A stretch of DNA of 64,000 nt. Origin: Mucilaginibacter kameinonensis (lineage in GTDB: Bacteria > Bacteroidota > Bacteroidia > Sphingobacteriales > Sphingobacteriaceae). The notes below the pieces were generated by a model. It searched no databases and was not told the DNA's origin. It was given only the letters and a program-made list of their open reading frames with translations. The DNA is taken from positions 868,001 to 932,000 of the forward strand of contig NZ_RCWZ01000005.1 of the NCBI RefSeq assembly GCF_003675385.1, in the 5' to 3' direction. The translations under genes and the position numbers were made by a program. Shown one piece after another: positions 54,453 through 62,507 of this stretch. Position 1 is the stretch's first letter; each line of letters starts with the position of its first letter.

Positions 54453-57400
54453 TTAAAATGACAGGTCGAGGCCAATGGATGTAATTGTTGGGATTGGATA
54501 AGCGCCCGACGGATTTTCAGGATCGGTAGCTGTAAAGGATTTACTTTTCACCGTAAACAGATTATTTGCCTGTATATAAATCCTGGCCCGCTGTACTTTA
54601 ATCTTGCGTAGGGCATCTTTAAGGTTATAACCTATCTGCGCGTTACGCAGCTTAATGTATGAGCCGTTCTCCAGATAATAGGTTGATGTTCTGGCCTCAT
54701 TATTCCTATCAACCAAAGTCAGCGCAGGGATAGTTGAGCCGGTATTTGTTGGCGACCACGCATTTAATGTTCTGGTGCCCCAGTTGGTGCCCGGCCATAT
54801 CGAAGTAAAGTCTGTATAATTTTTGTAAGAGTTGTAAACTTTTATGCCTTGTACTCCCTGAAAAAACAGCGCCAGATCAAAGTTTTTGTAGGCCAGGTTT
54901 ATATTCAAGCCATAGGTAAAATTGGGATTACCGTTAGATATGTAATCCATGTCCTTATTATCAATTACACCATCGCCATTCAGGTCTTTATACCTGATCC
55001 TGCCGATACCCTTGCCTGGTTGCGCGGCCGAATTGGTTACTTGATCCTGCGAGGTAAATAGGCCATCGGCAACATAGCCGTAAATTGAATTAATAGAATG
55101 GCCTATGATAGTTTGCGTTGTACCATTGCCCGGATAGGCAGTAATTACTTCAGAAGGGATATAGGTAACCTTGTTCCTGAACGTTGCGATATTACCACTC
55201 ACGGTGAAATTCAGGTCTTTGTTAATTTGCCCATCATAGGTAAGCAAAGCTTCGATACCTTTATTTTGCATAGATGCGCCATTAAAGGTAGTTGTACCGC
55301 CCTCGCCAATAACTGCCAGATAACCTGGGGTAATAAGGATATCAGAAGTTTTCTTGATGAAATAATCAACCGAGCCGGAAAGCTTTTGGTTAAACAATCC
55401 AAAGTCGATACCGAAGTTCGATTCCCTGGTGCCCTCCCATTTCAGGGAATTATTACCTTCCTGAATTTTGACGAAGCCTGAAGGAAGTGTACCCGTACCG
55501 GCTCCGGTTATATCATAGGCAGTTCCCCTGTCTGCAGTAAAAGTAGGATCTGTACCGTAGATAGCCGCATATAAAGAGTTGGTAGCATAGTTACTTATGG
55601 TTTGATTACCGGTACGTCCGTAGCCATAACGCAGTTTTAAGTCAGAAATAGCAGGGATCTGTTTGATAAAATCCTCCTGGCTCAGCCTCCAGGCAACGGT
55701 TGCCGAAGGGAATGTTCCATACCGGTTATTGGCACCGAACCTTGAAGAACCGTCACGGCGGACAGTAACCGACGCCAGGTATTTATTATCAAAAGTATAG
55801 TTCACCTTGCCGAAGAACGACAACAGAGAATAAGCACCGCCATTGCCGCCATTCAGGATATTTGACGAACCTGCATCAAGATAAGCGTAGTTAATATCTT
55901 CTAACGCGTAGCCCTGCCTGCTGCCAAAAAAGTTCTGGTTCATGTAGTGGATAGATTCCTGGCCAGCCAGCACATTGATCTGGTGTTTTTTCAGGTTAAG
56001 ATCATAAGTCAAAGTGTTTTGCCAGATGAGGTTACCGTCAAAATTTTGCGAGTTAGCAACAAGATTAGAAGGATCGACCAAAAAACCTGAAATATATGAT
56101 TTGCGCAAGGTGCGTTCATAAAGGCCGTCATAATCAACCCCGTAGGTGGTTTTCAAATGCAAACCAGGAATAACGGTCAAATCTGCAAACACATTGCCGG
56201 TAATGCGACCAAAATAACTTTGGTTCTGCTTGTTATCCATGATTAAACGTACCGGGTTCTGGCGGTCGGTCATGCCGGCAGCGGGGCCGCCCCATCCGCC
56301 GGTAACGGTATAAACCGGTACAATTGGATTTTGAACCAGCGCGGTAAATAACACGCTGTTTACGTCGATAAGCCTGTCGTTAATAAAAGAAACATTGAAG
56401 TTCTCACCTATTTTTAAGCGACCATTAAAGAAATTGTAATCAGTATTTAACCGGATAGTGGCCTTACGGGTGTGGGTTTCTTTAACTATACCTTTGTTAT
56501 CATAATAACCAACTGAAAGAAAGCTGTTCCCTTTTTCGCCGCCGTTGCTAACGGAGACATTGTAATTTTGCAACAAGGAAGTTTGACCTATCTCGTCAAA
56601 CCACCTCGTATCGGCAGGTTTCATGGTTTTGGCGCCGTCGATAAACTCAGGCAGGATTATTTTATTTAACACCGGGTTATTAAAATCCTTGTTCCAGTCA
56701 AACTGGTAGATCTGGTTATTATTAGGATCGGTACCATCATTAACCGATGCCTTAAAATAAGCCTCGCCGTGCTGTTGGGTATTCAATACTTTAAGCTTTG
56801 AATTGTAGTACTGCAATGATGATGAAGCGTTTACATCAATGCGACTGATCCCTTTTTTACCTCGTTTTGTGGTTACGATGATAACACCATTAGCCGCTCT
56901 CGAACCGTAAATAGTTGCCGATGAAGCGTCTTTCAATACCTGTAACGATTCAATATCCGCCTGGTTGATCTCCTCCAACCCACGTGTGGTCGGCACGCCA
57001 TCGATAACATATAATGGATCGTTGTTATTCAGTGTACCGATACCACGGATGCGGACGGTCGCGCCACCTTCGGGCGAACCGTTGGTGGTAATGTACACGC
57101 CGGGTACCCTGCCCTGTAAGGCTTTGGTGGCATTACCTTGCGGAATATCCTTAATGTCGGTCATTTTCACTACGGATACCGCGCCTGTCAAATCGGCCTT
57201 TTTCTGGCTTTGATAACCGGTTACAACTACTTCGTCAAGGTTGCCCGACTGATATTCAAGGGCTATAAGCACCGGTTCGTTAGCCGCTTTAACGGTGTAG
57301 GTAAACGTTTGCATCCCTACAAAAGAGAAAGTGATATTACCGTTTACGGTGGCGTTAAGGCTAAATTTTCCGTTAACATCGGTAATGGTACTTGCTATGG

Positions 57401-57530
57401 CCGATTTTACGGTAACGCCGGCAAGCGGTGTCCCCCGCTCTTTTTCGGTCACCGTGCCTGTTACTACTTTTTGCTGACCGTACAGGGCCACGTAACAGAG
57501 CATGAACATGATTATTAAAATTTTTTTCAT
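54453..57530 (-). CDS. SusC/RagA-type TonB-dependent transporter (third locus)
   Basis: This is an outer-membrane importer of 1025 aa. The signal peptide ends about residue 18 (VALYG-QQK), followed by the carboxypeptidase-D-like domain (VVTGTVTEKERGTPLAGVTVKS), LDEVVVTGYQSQKKADLTGAV and the plug with IRGIGTLNNNDPLYVIDGVPT. The barrel ends ITSIGLDLSF with the terminal Phe. The hallmark reads GYQSQKK in place of GYGTQKK. It has no STN domain. Its 5' gap to lacI carries two perfect palindromic operators, so the LacI protein should control it directly. Confidence 0.96.
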   Translation of the reverse strand: MKKILIIMFMLCYVALYGQQKVVTGTVTEKERGTPLAGVTVKSAIASTITDVNGKFSLNATVNGNITFSFVGMQTFTYTVKAANEPVLIALEYQSGNLDEVVVTGYQSQKKADLTGAVSVVKMTDIKDIPQGNATKALQGRVPGVYITTNGSPEGGATVRIRGIGTLNNNDPLYVIDGVPTTRGLEEINQADIESLQVLKDASSATIYGSRAANGVIIVTTKRGKKGISRIDVNASSSLQYYNSKLKVLNTQQHGEAYFKASVNDGTDPNNNQIYQFDWNKDFNNPVLNKIILPEFIDGAKTMKPADTRWFDEIGQTSLLQNYNVSVSNGGEKGNSFLSVGYYDNKGIVKETHTRKATIRLNTDYNFFNGRLKIGENFNVSFINDRLIDVNSVLFTALVQNPIVPVYTVTGGWGGPAAGMTDRQNPVRLIMDNKQNQSYFGRITGNVFADLTVIPGLHLKTTYGVDYDGLYERTLRKSYISGFLVDPSNLVANSQNFDGNLIWQNTLTYDLNLKKHQINVLAGQESIHYMNQNFFGSRQGYALEDINYAYLDAGSSNILNGGNGGAYSLLSFFGKVNYTFDNKYLASVTVRRDGSSRFGANNRYGTFPSATVAWRLSQEDFIKQIPAISDLKLRYGYGRTGNQTISNYATNSLYAAIYGTDPTFTADRGTAYDITGAGTGTLPSGFVKIQEGNNSLKWEGTRESNFGIDFGLFNQKLSGSVDYFIKKTSDILITPGYLAVIGEGGTTTFNGASMQNKGIEALLTYDGQINKDLNFTVSGNIATFRNKVTYIPSEVITAYPGNGTTQTIIGHSINSIYGYVADGLFTSQDQVTNSAAQPGKGIGRIRYKDLNGDGVIDNKDMDYISNGNPNFTYGLNINLAYKNFDLALFFQGVQGIKVYNSYKNYTDFTSIWPGTNWGTRTLNAWSPTNTGSTIPALTLVDRNNEARTSTYYLENGSYIKLRNAQIGYNLKDALRKIKVQRARIYIQANNLFTVKSKSFTATDPENPSGAYPIPTITSIGLDLSF

Positions 57531-57595
57531 AATTCGTTTGGTTTTAATGTTGGTTTGATAAGCTCTTTTTGAAAGTTTTAATCAAGGAGAATTGC

Positions 57596-57613
57596 ACTTT
57601 AATCGATTAAAGT
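57596..57613. promoter_or_regulatory. LacI-type operator, copy 1 (before susC)
   Basis: ACTTTAATCGATTAAAGT is a perfect 18-bp palindrome with the central CG step typical of LacI-family operators. It is 66 bp upstream of the susC ATG. Its centre is 87 bp from that of copy 2. Confidence 0.82.
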
Positions 57614-57682
57614 AATGGATTTTAAAATGGTTCATATAATTGTACTGTTTAATTTTAAAATTGATTATCTGGTTTAAACTTT

Positions 57683-57700
57683 ACTTTAATCGATTAAAGT
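57683..57700. promoter_or_regulatory. LacI-type operator, copy 2 (before susC)
   Basis: This is the same perfect 18-bp palindrome as at 57596, ACTTTAATCGATTAAAGT, just downstream of the lacI stop (which is at 57720 on the - strand). Two identical sites flanking the susC promoter region would allow looping or cooperative binding. Confidence 0.82.
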
Positions 57701-57719
57701 AACGGACTAAAAAAAAATT

Positions 57720-58736
57720 CTATGTTTCACGGCATGATTTTCCCGGGACAAACCCCGCCTGGAATGTCAGCTTCTTCTTTATCTTTTGGTTATTGATCAG
57801 GTTTACCAAAGTCTTTACCGCGGCCTCCCCCATTTCTTCCAATGGTTGCCTTCCGTGTGTAACCGGGCAGTAAAACAAATCAAACGCGTCCGATTCGTCA
57901 AAACTTAATACGGAGATATCTTCGGGCACCTTTACTCCCAGCGCGTTTAACCGCTTTAAAGCTTCGATAGTTAAACGATCTGTTGCCAGAAAAATGGCGT
58001 CAGGCTTATTGCCAGAATTTAATAATGGTTTAAGAACTGGTTCTATTTCCTTTGATAAATCGTCGCCCTTAACATGGATCAACCATTCGGGGTGGCTTTC
58101 AAGGTGATGGTCTTTCAGCGCATCTAAATACCCCCTATCACGCTCCTGCAAATGGAACATGTTTGTTTTTAGATTGATAAAGCTTATCCTTTTATGGCCA
58201 GCAGCCACAAGATAGCTTACAGCCTCATACGAGGCCTTATAATTATCTAATGCAATGTAGTTTGTATCTATCTCAGGGAAATAACGGTCAATCAGCACAA
58301 ATGGGATCCCTGAATTTTGCAGATGCAGGATTTGTTCCTGCGAGTCTTCACCCGGCACAAGGATAAGGCCATCTACCTGCCGGTTTACCAGCACATTGGT
58401 TAACTCTGTAAATTTATCCCGGTTTTCGTTCGTACTGCCAAAAATCACTGTAAAGTTGAGGCGTTTGGCTTCGGCTTCTATCGCCCGGGTAATTCCGGTA
58501 CTAAAGCGGTAATTGATATCGGCTACAACTAAACCAATGGTATGGGTTTTCCGAATCCGCAGACTTTTAGCTACCTGGTTGGGTTGGTAGTTTAATTCAA
58601 TAGCGGCTAATTTGATCTTCTCTGCGTTTTCCTTGCTTACCTGCTTTTCCTCAGCTTGCCCGTTAAGCACGTACGAAACCAGCGCGGTGGAAACACCAAC
58701 GTGTTGCGCAATATCTTTTAGGACAACTTTTTTCAC
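57720..58736 (-). CDS. LacI-family transcriptional regulator
   Basis: This is a sugar-responsive repressor of 338 aa. The helix-turn-helix and hinge helix are at residues 1 to about 60 (LKDIAQHVGVSTALVSYVLNG ... NYQPNQVAKSLR). The rest is a periplasmic-binding-protein-like effector domain (TIGLVVADINYRFS ... DGLILVPGEDSQEQIL). It lies 189 bp upstream of susC. Palindromes of the expected LacI form stand in front of both susC (two) and lacI itself (one), so repression of the third locus and self-repression are likely. The C-terminus is short and Cys-containing (GKSCRET). Confidence 0.93.
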   Translation of the reverse strand: MKKVVLKDIAQHVGVSTALVSYVLNGQAEEKQVSKENAEKIKLAAIELNYQPNQVAKSLRIRKTHTIGLVVADINYRFSTGITRAIEAEAKRLNFTVIFGSTNENRDKFTELTNVLVNRQVDGLILVPGEDSQEQILHLQNSGIPFVLIDRYFPEIDTNYIALDNYKASYEAVSYLVAAGHKRISFINLKTNMFHLQERDRGYLDALKDHHLESHPEWLIHVKGDDLSKEIEPVLKPLLNSGNKPDAIFLATDRLTIEALKRLNALGVKVPEDISVLSFDESDAFDLFYCPVTHGRQPLEEMGEAAVKTLVNLINNQKIKKKLTFQAGFVPGKSCRET

Positions 58737-58790
58737 TGTGTTGAAAGGCTACGGATTTCGGTTAAATTGGAATATGAAAACAAATCTAAC

Positions 58791-58808
58791 GCTTTAAACG
58801 ATTAAAGC
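58791..58808. promoter_or_regulatory. LacI-type operator, copy 3 (before lacI)
   Basis: GCTTTAAACGATTAAAGC matches the two perfect operators in its core, with one mismatched symmetric pair near the centre. It lies 55 bp upstream of the lacI ATG, downstream of a candidate -7 element, so binding would block lacI transcription. Confidence 0.72.
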
Positions 58809-58830
58809 AAATAAATCTGCAAATTTTATC

Positions 58831-58838
58831 CAAAATTA
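58831..58838 (-). promoter_or_regulatory. Candidate -7 element of the lacI promoter
   Basis: On the - strand TAATTTTG is an exact match to the Bacteroidota -7 consensus TAnnTTTG. No TTTG was found at the standard distance upstream, so it is a half promoter only. The operator at 58791-58808 would fall at about +17 to +34. Confidence 0.35.
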
Positions 58839-58858
58839 GATACCAGATCAAAACCTGT

Positions 58859-59551
58859 TCATTTAGCCTTCCTTATCTTGTAGTTTAGCCAGAGCACACC
58901 GCCGGGCAGTTCTTTTACCTTTTTCAACTTCATTTCGGTAACGGCCCCGGTTTCAAATACACTGGTAGCAGTTGTTCCATCAGCCAGTGGCAAAAGCAGC
59001 AAACTTAATTCATCAACTAAGCCTGCTTTCATCATCGCCCCATTTAAATTACCGCCACCTTCCAGCATTATTGTTTTTATTGGGAACAGGGTTGCTATCT
59101 TATTTAAAGCCACTGTAAGATCAACGTCCTTGTCGCCCGCGAAAACATATGATATTCCCCGGTCACGCAAATAATCAACATAGCCTTGTGAAACCTGTGT
59201 GGTGAGCACTTCAATAAGATGGTCGCCGTCGATGTTGTTTTCTTTCCACGCTAATTTACCTTTAGCATCTATCGCTATAGCAAACGATTTGGCTTTAGCA
59301 TCAGCTACAAAGTCGGTAGTTTCATTTGTTTGCTCACCATCGTGAGTGTACAGGCCATCTGCAAAATCGCGCTCCATGGTTACCCTACCGCACATCCAGG
59401 CCTGGCTGTCATATTTTTTATGAACCTTTTCGTACAAGCCAGCCGAACTTTTACCTGTTTTAGTATCAGCCCAGTTTTTAGTTAAGATTTTGCCATCAAC
59501 CGAACTCATCATGTGGCAAATAACGTAAGGTAATTTTGATTTCGGAGGCAT
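58859..59551 (-). CDS. RibD C-terminal / dihydrofolate-reductase-like protein
   Basis: This cytoplasmic protein of 230 aa is built on the fold shared by dihydrofolate reductase and the reductase half of RibD. Landmarks are VICHMMSSVDGKI at the N-terminus, AWMCGRVTMERDFADG, the NADPH-binding type segment IKTIMLEGGGNLNGAMMKAGLVDELSLLLLPL, and a closing beta-strand. The deaminase half of true RibD is absent, so riboflavin synthesis is doubtful; many such stand-alone proteins reduce other substrates. It ends 1 bp before the YtxH-like gene on the same strand, so the two are probably co-expressed. Confidence 0.85.
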   Translation of the reverse strand: MPPKSKLPYVICHMMSSVDGKILTKNWADTKTGKSSAGLYEKVHKKYDSQAWMCGRVTMERDFADGLYTHDGEQTNETTDFVADAKAKSFAIAIDAKGKLAWKENNIDGDHLIEVLTTQVSQGYVDYLRDRGISYVFAGDKDVDLTVALNKIATLFPIKTIMLEGGGNLNGAMMKAGLVDELSLLLLPLADGTTATSVFETGAVTEMKLKKVKELPGGVLWLNYKIRKAK

Positions 59552-59552
59552 G

Positions 59553-59792
59553 TTATTTAACGATATGATCGGCCACTTTTTTTATTTTCTTTTTCTTTAT
59601 ACCGGTCTTAGCACTAACAACGTCCGAAGCCAGATTTTTCGCTTCGTCTTTTAACTTATGCTTAATTGACCGGATCACCTCTGCCCCGCTTTCGGTTAAA
59701 AATAAATAAGCTAATGCGCCAGCCACCAACGCGCCAGCCGCTACTGCTACAATAAGCCCTGTATTATCTTCTTTTTTAAATGGATTTTTCAT
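59553..59792 (-). CDS. YtxH-like small membrane protein
   Basis: This 79-aa protein has one membrane helix (about 11-33, GLIVAVAAGALVAGALAYLFLT) and a basic amphipathic tail (KHKLKDEAKNLASDVVSAK, then KKKKIKK). This is the general form of YtxH/general-stress proteins. It is 51 bp from the divergent small gene at 59844, and 1 bp from the reductase-like gene downstream. A role in envelope stress is a family-level guess. Confidence 0.78.
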   Translation of the reverse strand: MKNPFKKEDNTGLIVAVAAGALVAGALAYLFLTESGAEVIRSIKHKLKDEAKNLASDVVSAKTGIKKKKIKKVADHIVK

Positions 59793-59833
59793 AATGGGTT
59801 AACAAAACCCGCGGCAAATTGTTAGCATAAAAA

Positions 59834-59839
59834 AGGAGG
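59834..59839 (+). promoter_or_regulatory. Strong Shine-Dalgarno of the 61-aa gene
   Basis: AGGAGG lies four bases before the ATG at 59844. Such a perfect site is unusual among the genes of this window, which mostly lack one, and supports the chosen start of this small gene. Confidence 0.7.
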
Positions 59840-59843
59840 AATT

Positions 59844-60029
59844 ATGCCATGGCTTAACGGCGACTACCCGCCATCATACAAAAATCAACCTAAAAAAATA
59901 AGGGATAAGGCAACCGAGATTGCAAACGAAGTGCTAAAAACAACCGGCAACGAGGGCGAAGCCATCGCAACCGGTCTGAAACAGGCGCGGGCCCACTTCA
60001 AAAAAGAAGAAAAAGCAAAAGGGCAGTAA
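59844..60029 (+). CDS. Small conserved soluble protein, possibly stress-related
   Basis: This is a 61-aa basic protein starting MPWLNGDYPPSYKNQPKKIRDKATEIANEVLK and ending in a Lys-rich tail. It resembles a small family with the MPW-x-x-DYP-x-S-x-KN-L opening that I have seen annotated as hypothetical in Bacteroidota and Firmicutes, with no known function. The middle predicts a helical pair (EGEAIATGLKQARAHFKK). The perfect AGGAGG site suggests high translation. It is divergent from the YtxH-like gene (51 bp) and convergent with the HAD gene (18 bp). Confidence 0.72.
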   Translation: MPWLNGDYPPSYKNQPKKIRDKATEIANEVLKTTGNEGEAIATGLKQARAHFKKEEKAKGQ

Positions 60030-60047
60030 AAGTCTGATTTTCTTAGC

Positions 60048-60650
60048 TTATAGCTGATCAATACGCACCCAGTTCATACCGGCCGCCGTGGCAGCTATGG
60101 TTCCAGCTTCACCATCTTCAAATACCAGGCAATCCTCCGGATTAACCTCAAGCAATTCCGCCGCTTTCAAAAAAGGGTCTGGAAAGGGTTTTCCATGCTC
60201 GGTTTCGCCGGCACAGACCATGATTTCAACAAGCGATGCTATCCCAAGCACCTCCAGTGTCTTTTCTACCGCAATCCTTCCGCTTCCGGATACCACGCCT
60301 ATCTTTACTTTCCCTGCATGAGCCCGTAGGTGATCTACAACGTGGGCTATGGGTAAAGTATGCGCTATATATTCATCCAGGAACAATTTATATTTCAATT
60401 CCTTAAACTCAAGCGGATCAAAGTCTGTCCCGTATTTTTTGTTTATCTCCTCAATAACATTGACCACCGGCCAGCCCGCAAGTTCATCTATGATATCTCC
60501 TTCAATAACATGCCCCTTGTTTGCCGCAACTTTGATATAAGTTTCCTTGTGCGCACCCATATTATCGGCCAGGGTGCCGTCACAATCATATAAATAAGCT
60601 TTATATCCTTTACTCAGGTTGGTTAGCTGCTCAAGCTTTGAAATTTCCAT
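60048..60650 (-). CDS. HAD-superfamily sugar-phosphatase/phosphoglucomutase-like protein
   Basis: This cytoplasmic hydrolase of 200 aa has the HAD motifs: D22-x-D24-G-T with L-A-D (YLYDCDGTLADN), VVSGSGR as motif II, and KPFPDPFLKAAELL followed by CLVFEDGEAGTIAATAAG as motifs III and IV. The cap is the small helical type between motifs I and II (about 35-105). It belongs to the beta-phosphoglucomutase/sugar phosphatase branch, but the exact substrate cannot be told. It stands alone; the neighbours give no pathway. Confidence 0.9.
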   Translation of the reverse strand: MEISKLEQLTNLSKGYKAYLYDCDGTLADNMGAHKETYIKVAANKGHVIEGDIIDELAGWPVVNVIEEINKKYGTDFDPLEFKELKYKLFLDEYIAHTLPIAHVVDHLRAHAGKVKIGVVSGSGRIAVEKTLEVLGIASLVEIMVCAGETEHGKPFPDPFLKAAELLEVNPEDCLVFEDGEAGTIAATAAGMNWVRIDQL

Positions 60651-60716
60651 GGCGGCAAATATAGCCCTACGGCATTTAAATAAAATAACAAAGAGGCCAT
60701 TAAAATGGCGGATAAT

Positions 60717-62507
60717 TTAATTACGGCTATCCAATGCTTTAATGAAAGTGATCAACTCCTTTTTTTCCTTCGCTGTAAGATGAAGCTTATCAGCAGAAAG
60801 TGTTTGGTTTGGCACTTTCAATCCCATTCCCGCGCCTCCGCCTTCATTATAAAAATCAACTACTTCCTCAAGTGTCTTATAAATACCATTGTGCATATAT
60901 GGCGCAGTTCTGTTGGTATTACGTACGGTGGTAACTTTAAAGGCGTGGCGGTTAAAGTCTAAGGGTTGGATGCCAAACAACCCGGGGTCAGGGTCTATTA
61001 TTTTTCCATTTTTTATTTTTGGTACGCCAATTACCTCTGCATCCATCTGCATATATCTTGGCGGGAGCGTACTGTTAAACAAAGGCAGATAATGGCACGT
61101 TGAGCAGCGCGCCTTGCCCATAAAAATATTAAAACCGTTGATCTCTGTTTGGTTAAGTATTTGCCGATTGCCTTGCATATAAGCATCAAACCGGCTATCC
61201 AAGGCGGTAAGGCTTCGGATATAGCTTGCCAAAGCATTCATCACTTCTCCTGTATCGATAGCTGTTCTGTCTTTTATCGGGAACGCGTCATTAAAAAGCC
61301 CGCTATAATATTTATCCTGCCACAGTTTTTTGGTCGAGAGCTTAATATCGCCATGCATTTCATCGCGGTTACCTATTACATCCACAACCTGGTCTTCCAG
61401 CGAAGCCGCCCGAAGATCGTAAAACTGAGCAGGCTGTAGCGCCGCGTTGATCAACGTTGGCGTATTGCGGAAAATTGTTTTTTTGCCCGTGATATCCAAA
61501 TTTTTAACCATGCCATCGCTAAAAGCTTTACCAGGCTGATGACAGGTAGCACAGCTACGGGTTAAAGTACCGGACAGCCGAGGGTCAAAAAACAATTTTT
61601 TGCCCAACGCTATCTTTTTTTCGGTAACAGAATCCTCCGGGGCGGCGATATAAGCATTGCGATTAAAAGCTTTGGTATCAAATAAGGTTTCCGCGTCCTG
61701 ATTCAACAAGCGGTTGTAACGAACATCGGGCAAGTTTAACTGTTGATGTAAATGGGTTAAAGCCCTTGTTAAGGGATTTGCATAACGGGTAAGAAATGCA
61801 GCCCGGTCAAAACGATCAAAAACAACAGGTCTGGAAAGATAGCCTATAGCCTGATCGAAAAGTTCATGCAACGGATCGTTATTATCCTGTACGTAGCACA
61901 TCGTAACAACCCCAACACTTTTAAGCGCGGTAGCAGATTCTGCAAAACACTGATGAACGAGGGGATCATCAAAATCATTCAACCCTAATGTCTCTATCCT
62001 AAAAACCTCCAGTTTGAGCGCGTCCATGATCTGCCAGTCCTGCAAATCGGCGTGCATAAAATAATCACGATAAGCTTCGGCGTTAGTCTTGAGTTTACTT
62101 AACGAAGCGTTAAGTTGCTTCCGTGAGGCAGGGTTAAAATGAGGAAACAAAAACTGCTCTATGACCTGCAAACCCTCTGGCTGAACAACCAGGCCGCTAA
62201 GCTCGGTTTCGGGTACCGGAGGCCCGTTAACCTGCCGCGAAGTAAGGGGATCAAAGTATTCTGTAGCCCACTCCATCCGTTTATAGGCTAAACGTACATC
62301 TTTAAACCGCTGCTGCAACACCTGTCTGTTGCCTTTTGCTGCTGCCGACTGCAAACTGTGCACCGCTGTCAAAAAACTATCAGCCTGCAGTACCAGCTTT
62401 TCACGCACATTTTCAGATACGGACGCCGGGGTATTATGAAAACTCAGCAGGCCCAACCCGGTGACAACCAGGAGGCCTGCTGAAATAGCCTTAAAAGCTA
62501 AACGCAT
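60717..62507 (-). CDS. Di-haem cytochrome c peroxidase with extra N-terminal domain
   Basis: This exported protein of 596 aa has two c-type haem sites, C319-A-T-C322-H323 and C468-S-T-C471-H472, in the arrangement of bacterial cytochrome c peroxidase/MauG proteins. The peroxidase part runs from about 285 to the end. Before it, about 30-250 form an all-helical domain (RFKDVRLAYKRMEWATEYFDPLTSRQVNGPPVPETE) that resembles imelysin-like helical proteins seen fused to peroxidases in Bacteroidota. A signal peptide-like N-terminus is present. Its start overlaps the upstream phosphoesterase gene by 17 bp, so the two are co-translated. Hydrogen peroxide reduction or a MauG-type oxidation are both possible. 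Confidence 0.9.
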   Translation of the reverse strand: MRLAFKAISAGLLVVTGLGLLSFHNTPASVSENVREKLVLQADSFLTAVHSLQSAAAKGNRQVLQQRFKDVRLAYKRMEWATEYFDPLTSRQVNGPPVPETELSGLVVQPEGLQVIEQFLFPHFNPASRKQLNASLSKLKTNAEAYRDYFMHADLQDWQIMDALKLEVFRIETLGLNDFDDPLVHQCFAESATALKSVGVVTMCYVQDNNDPLHELFDQAIGYLSRPVVFDRFDRAAFLTRYANPLTRALTHLHQQLNLPDVRYNRLLNQDAETLFDTKAFNRNAYIAAPEDSVTEKKIALGKKLFFDPRLSGTLTRSCATCHQPGKAFSDGMVKNLDITGKKTIFRNTPTLINAALQPAQFYDLRAASLEDQVVDVIGNRDEMHGDIKLSTKKLWQDKYYSGLFNDAFPIKDRTAIDTGEVMNALASYIRSLTALDSRFDAYMQGNRQILNQTEINGFNIFMGKARCSTCHYLPLFNSTLPPRYMQMDAEVIGVPKIKNGKIIDPDPGLFGIQPLDFNRHAFKVTTVRNTNRTAPYMHNGIYKTLEEVVDFYNEGGGAGMGLKVPNQTLSADKLHLTAKEKKELITFIKALDSRN

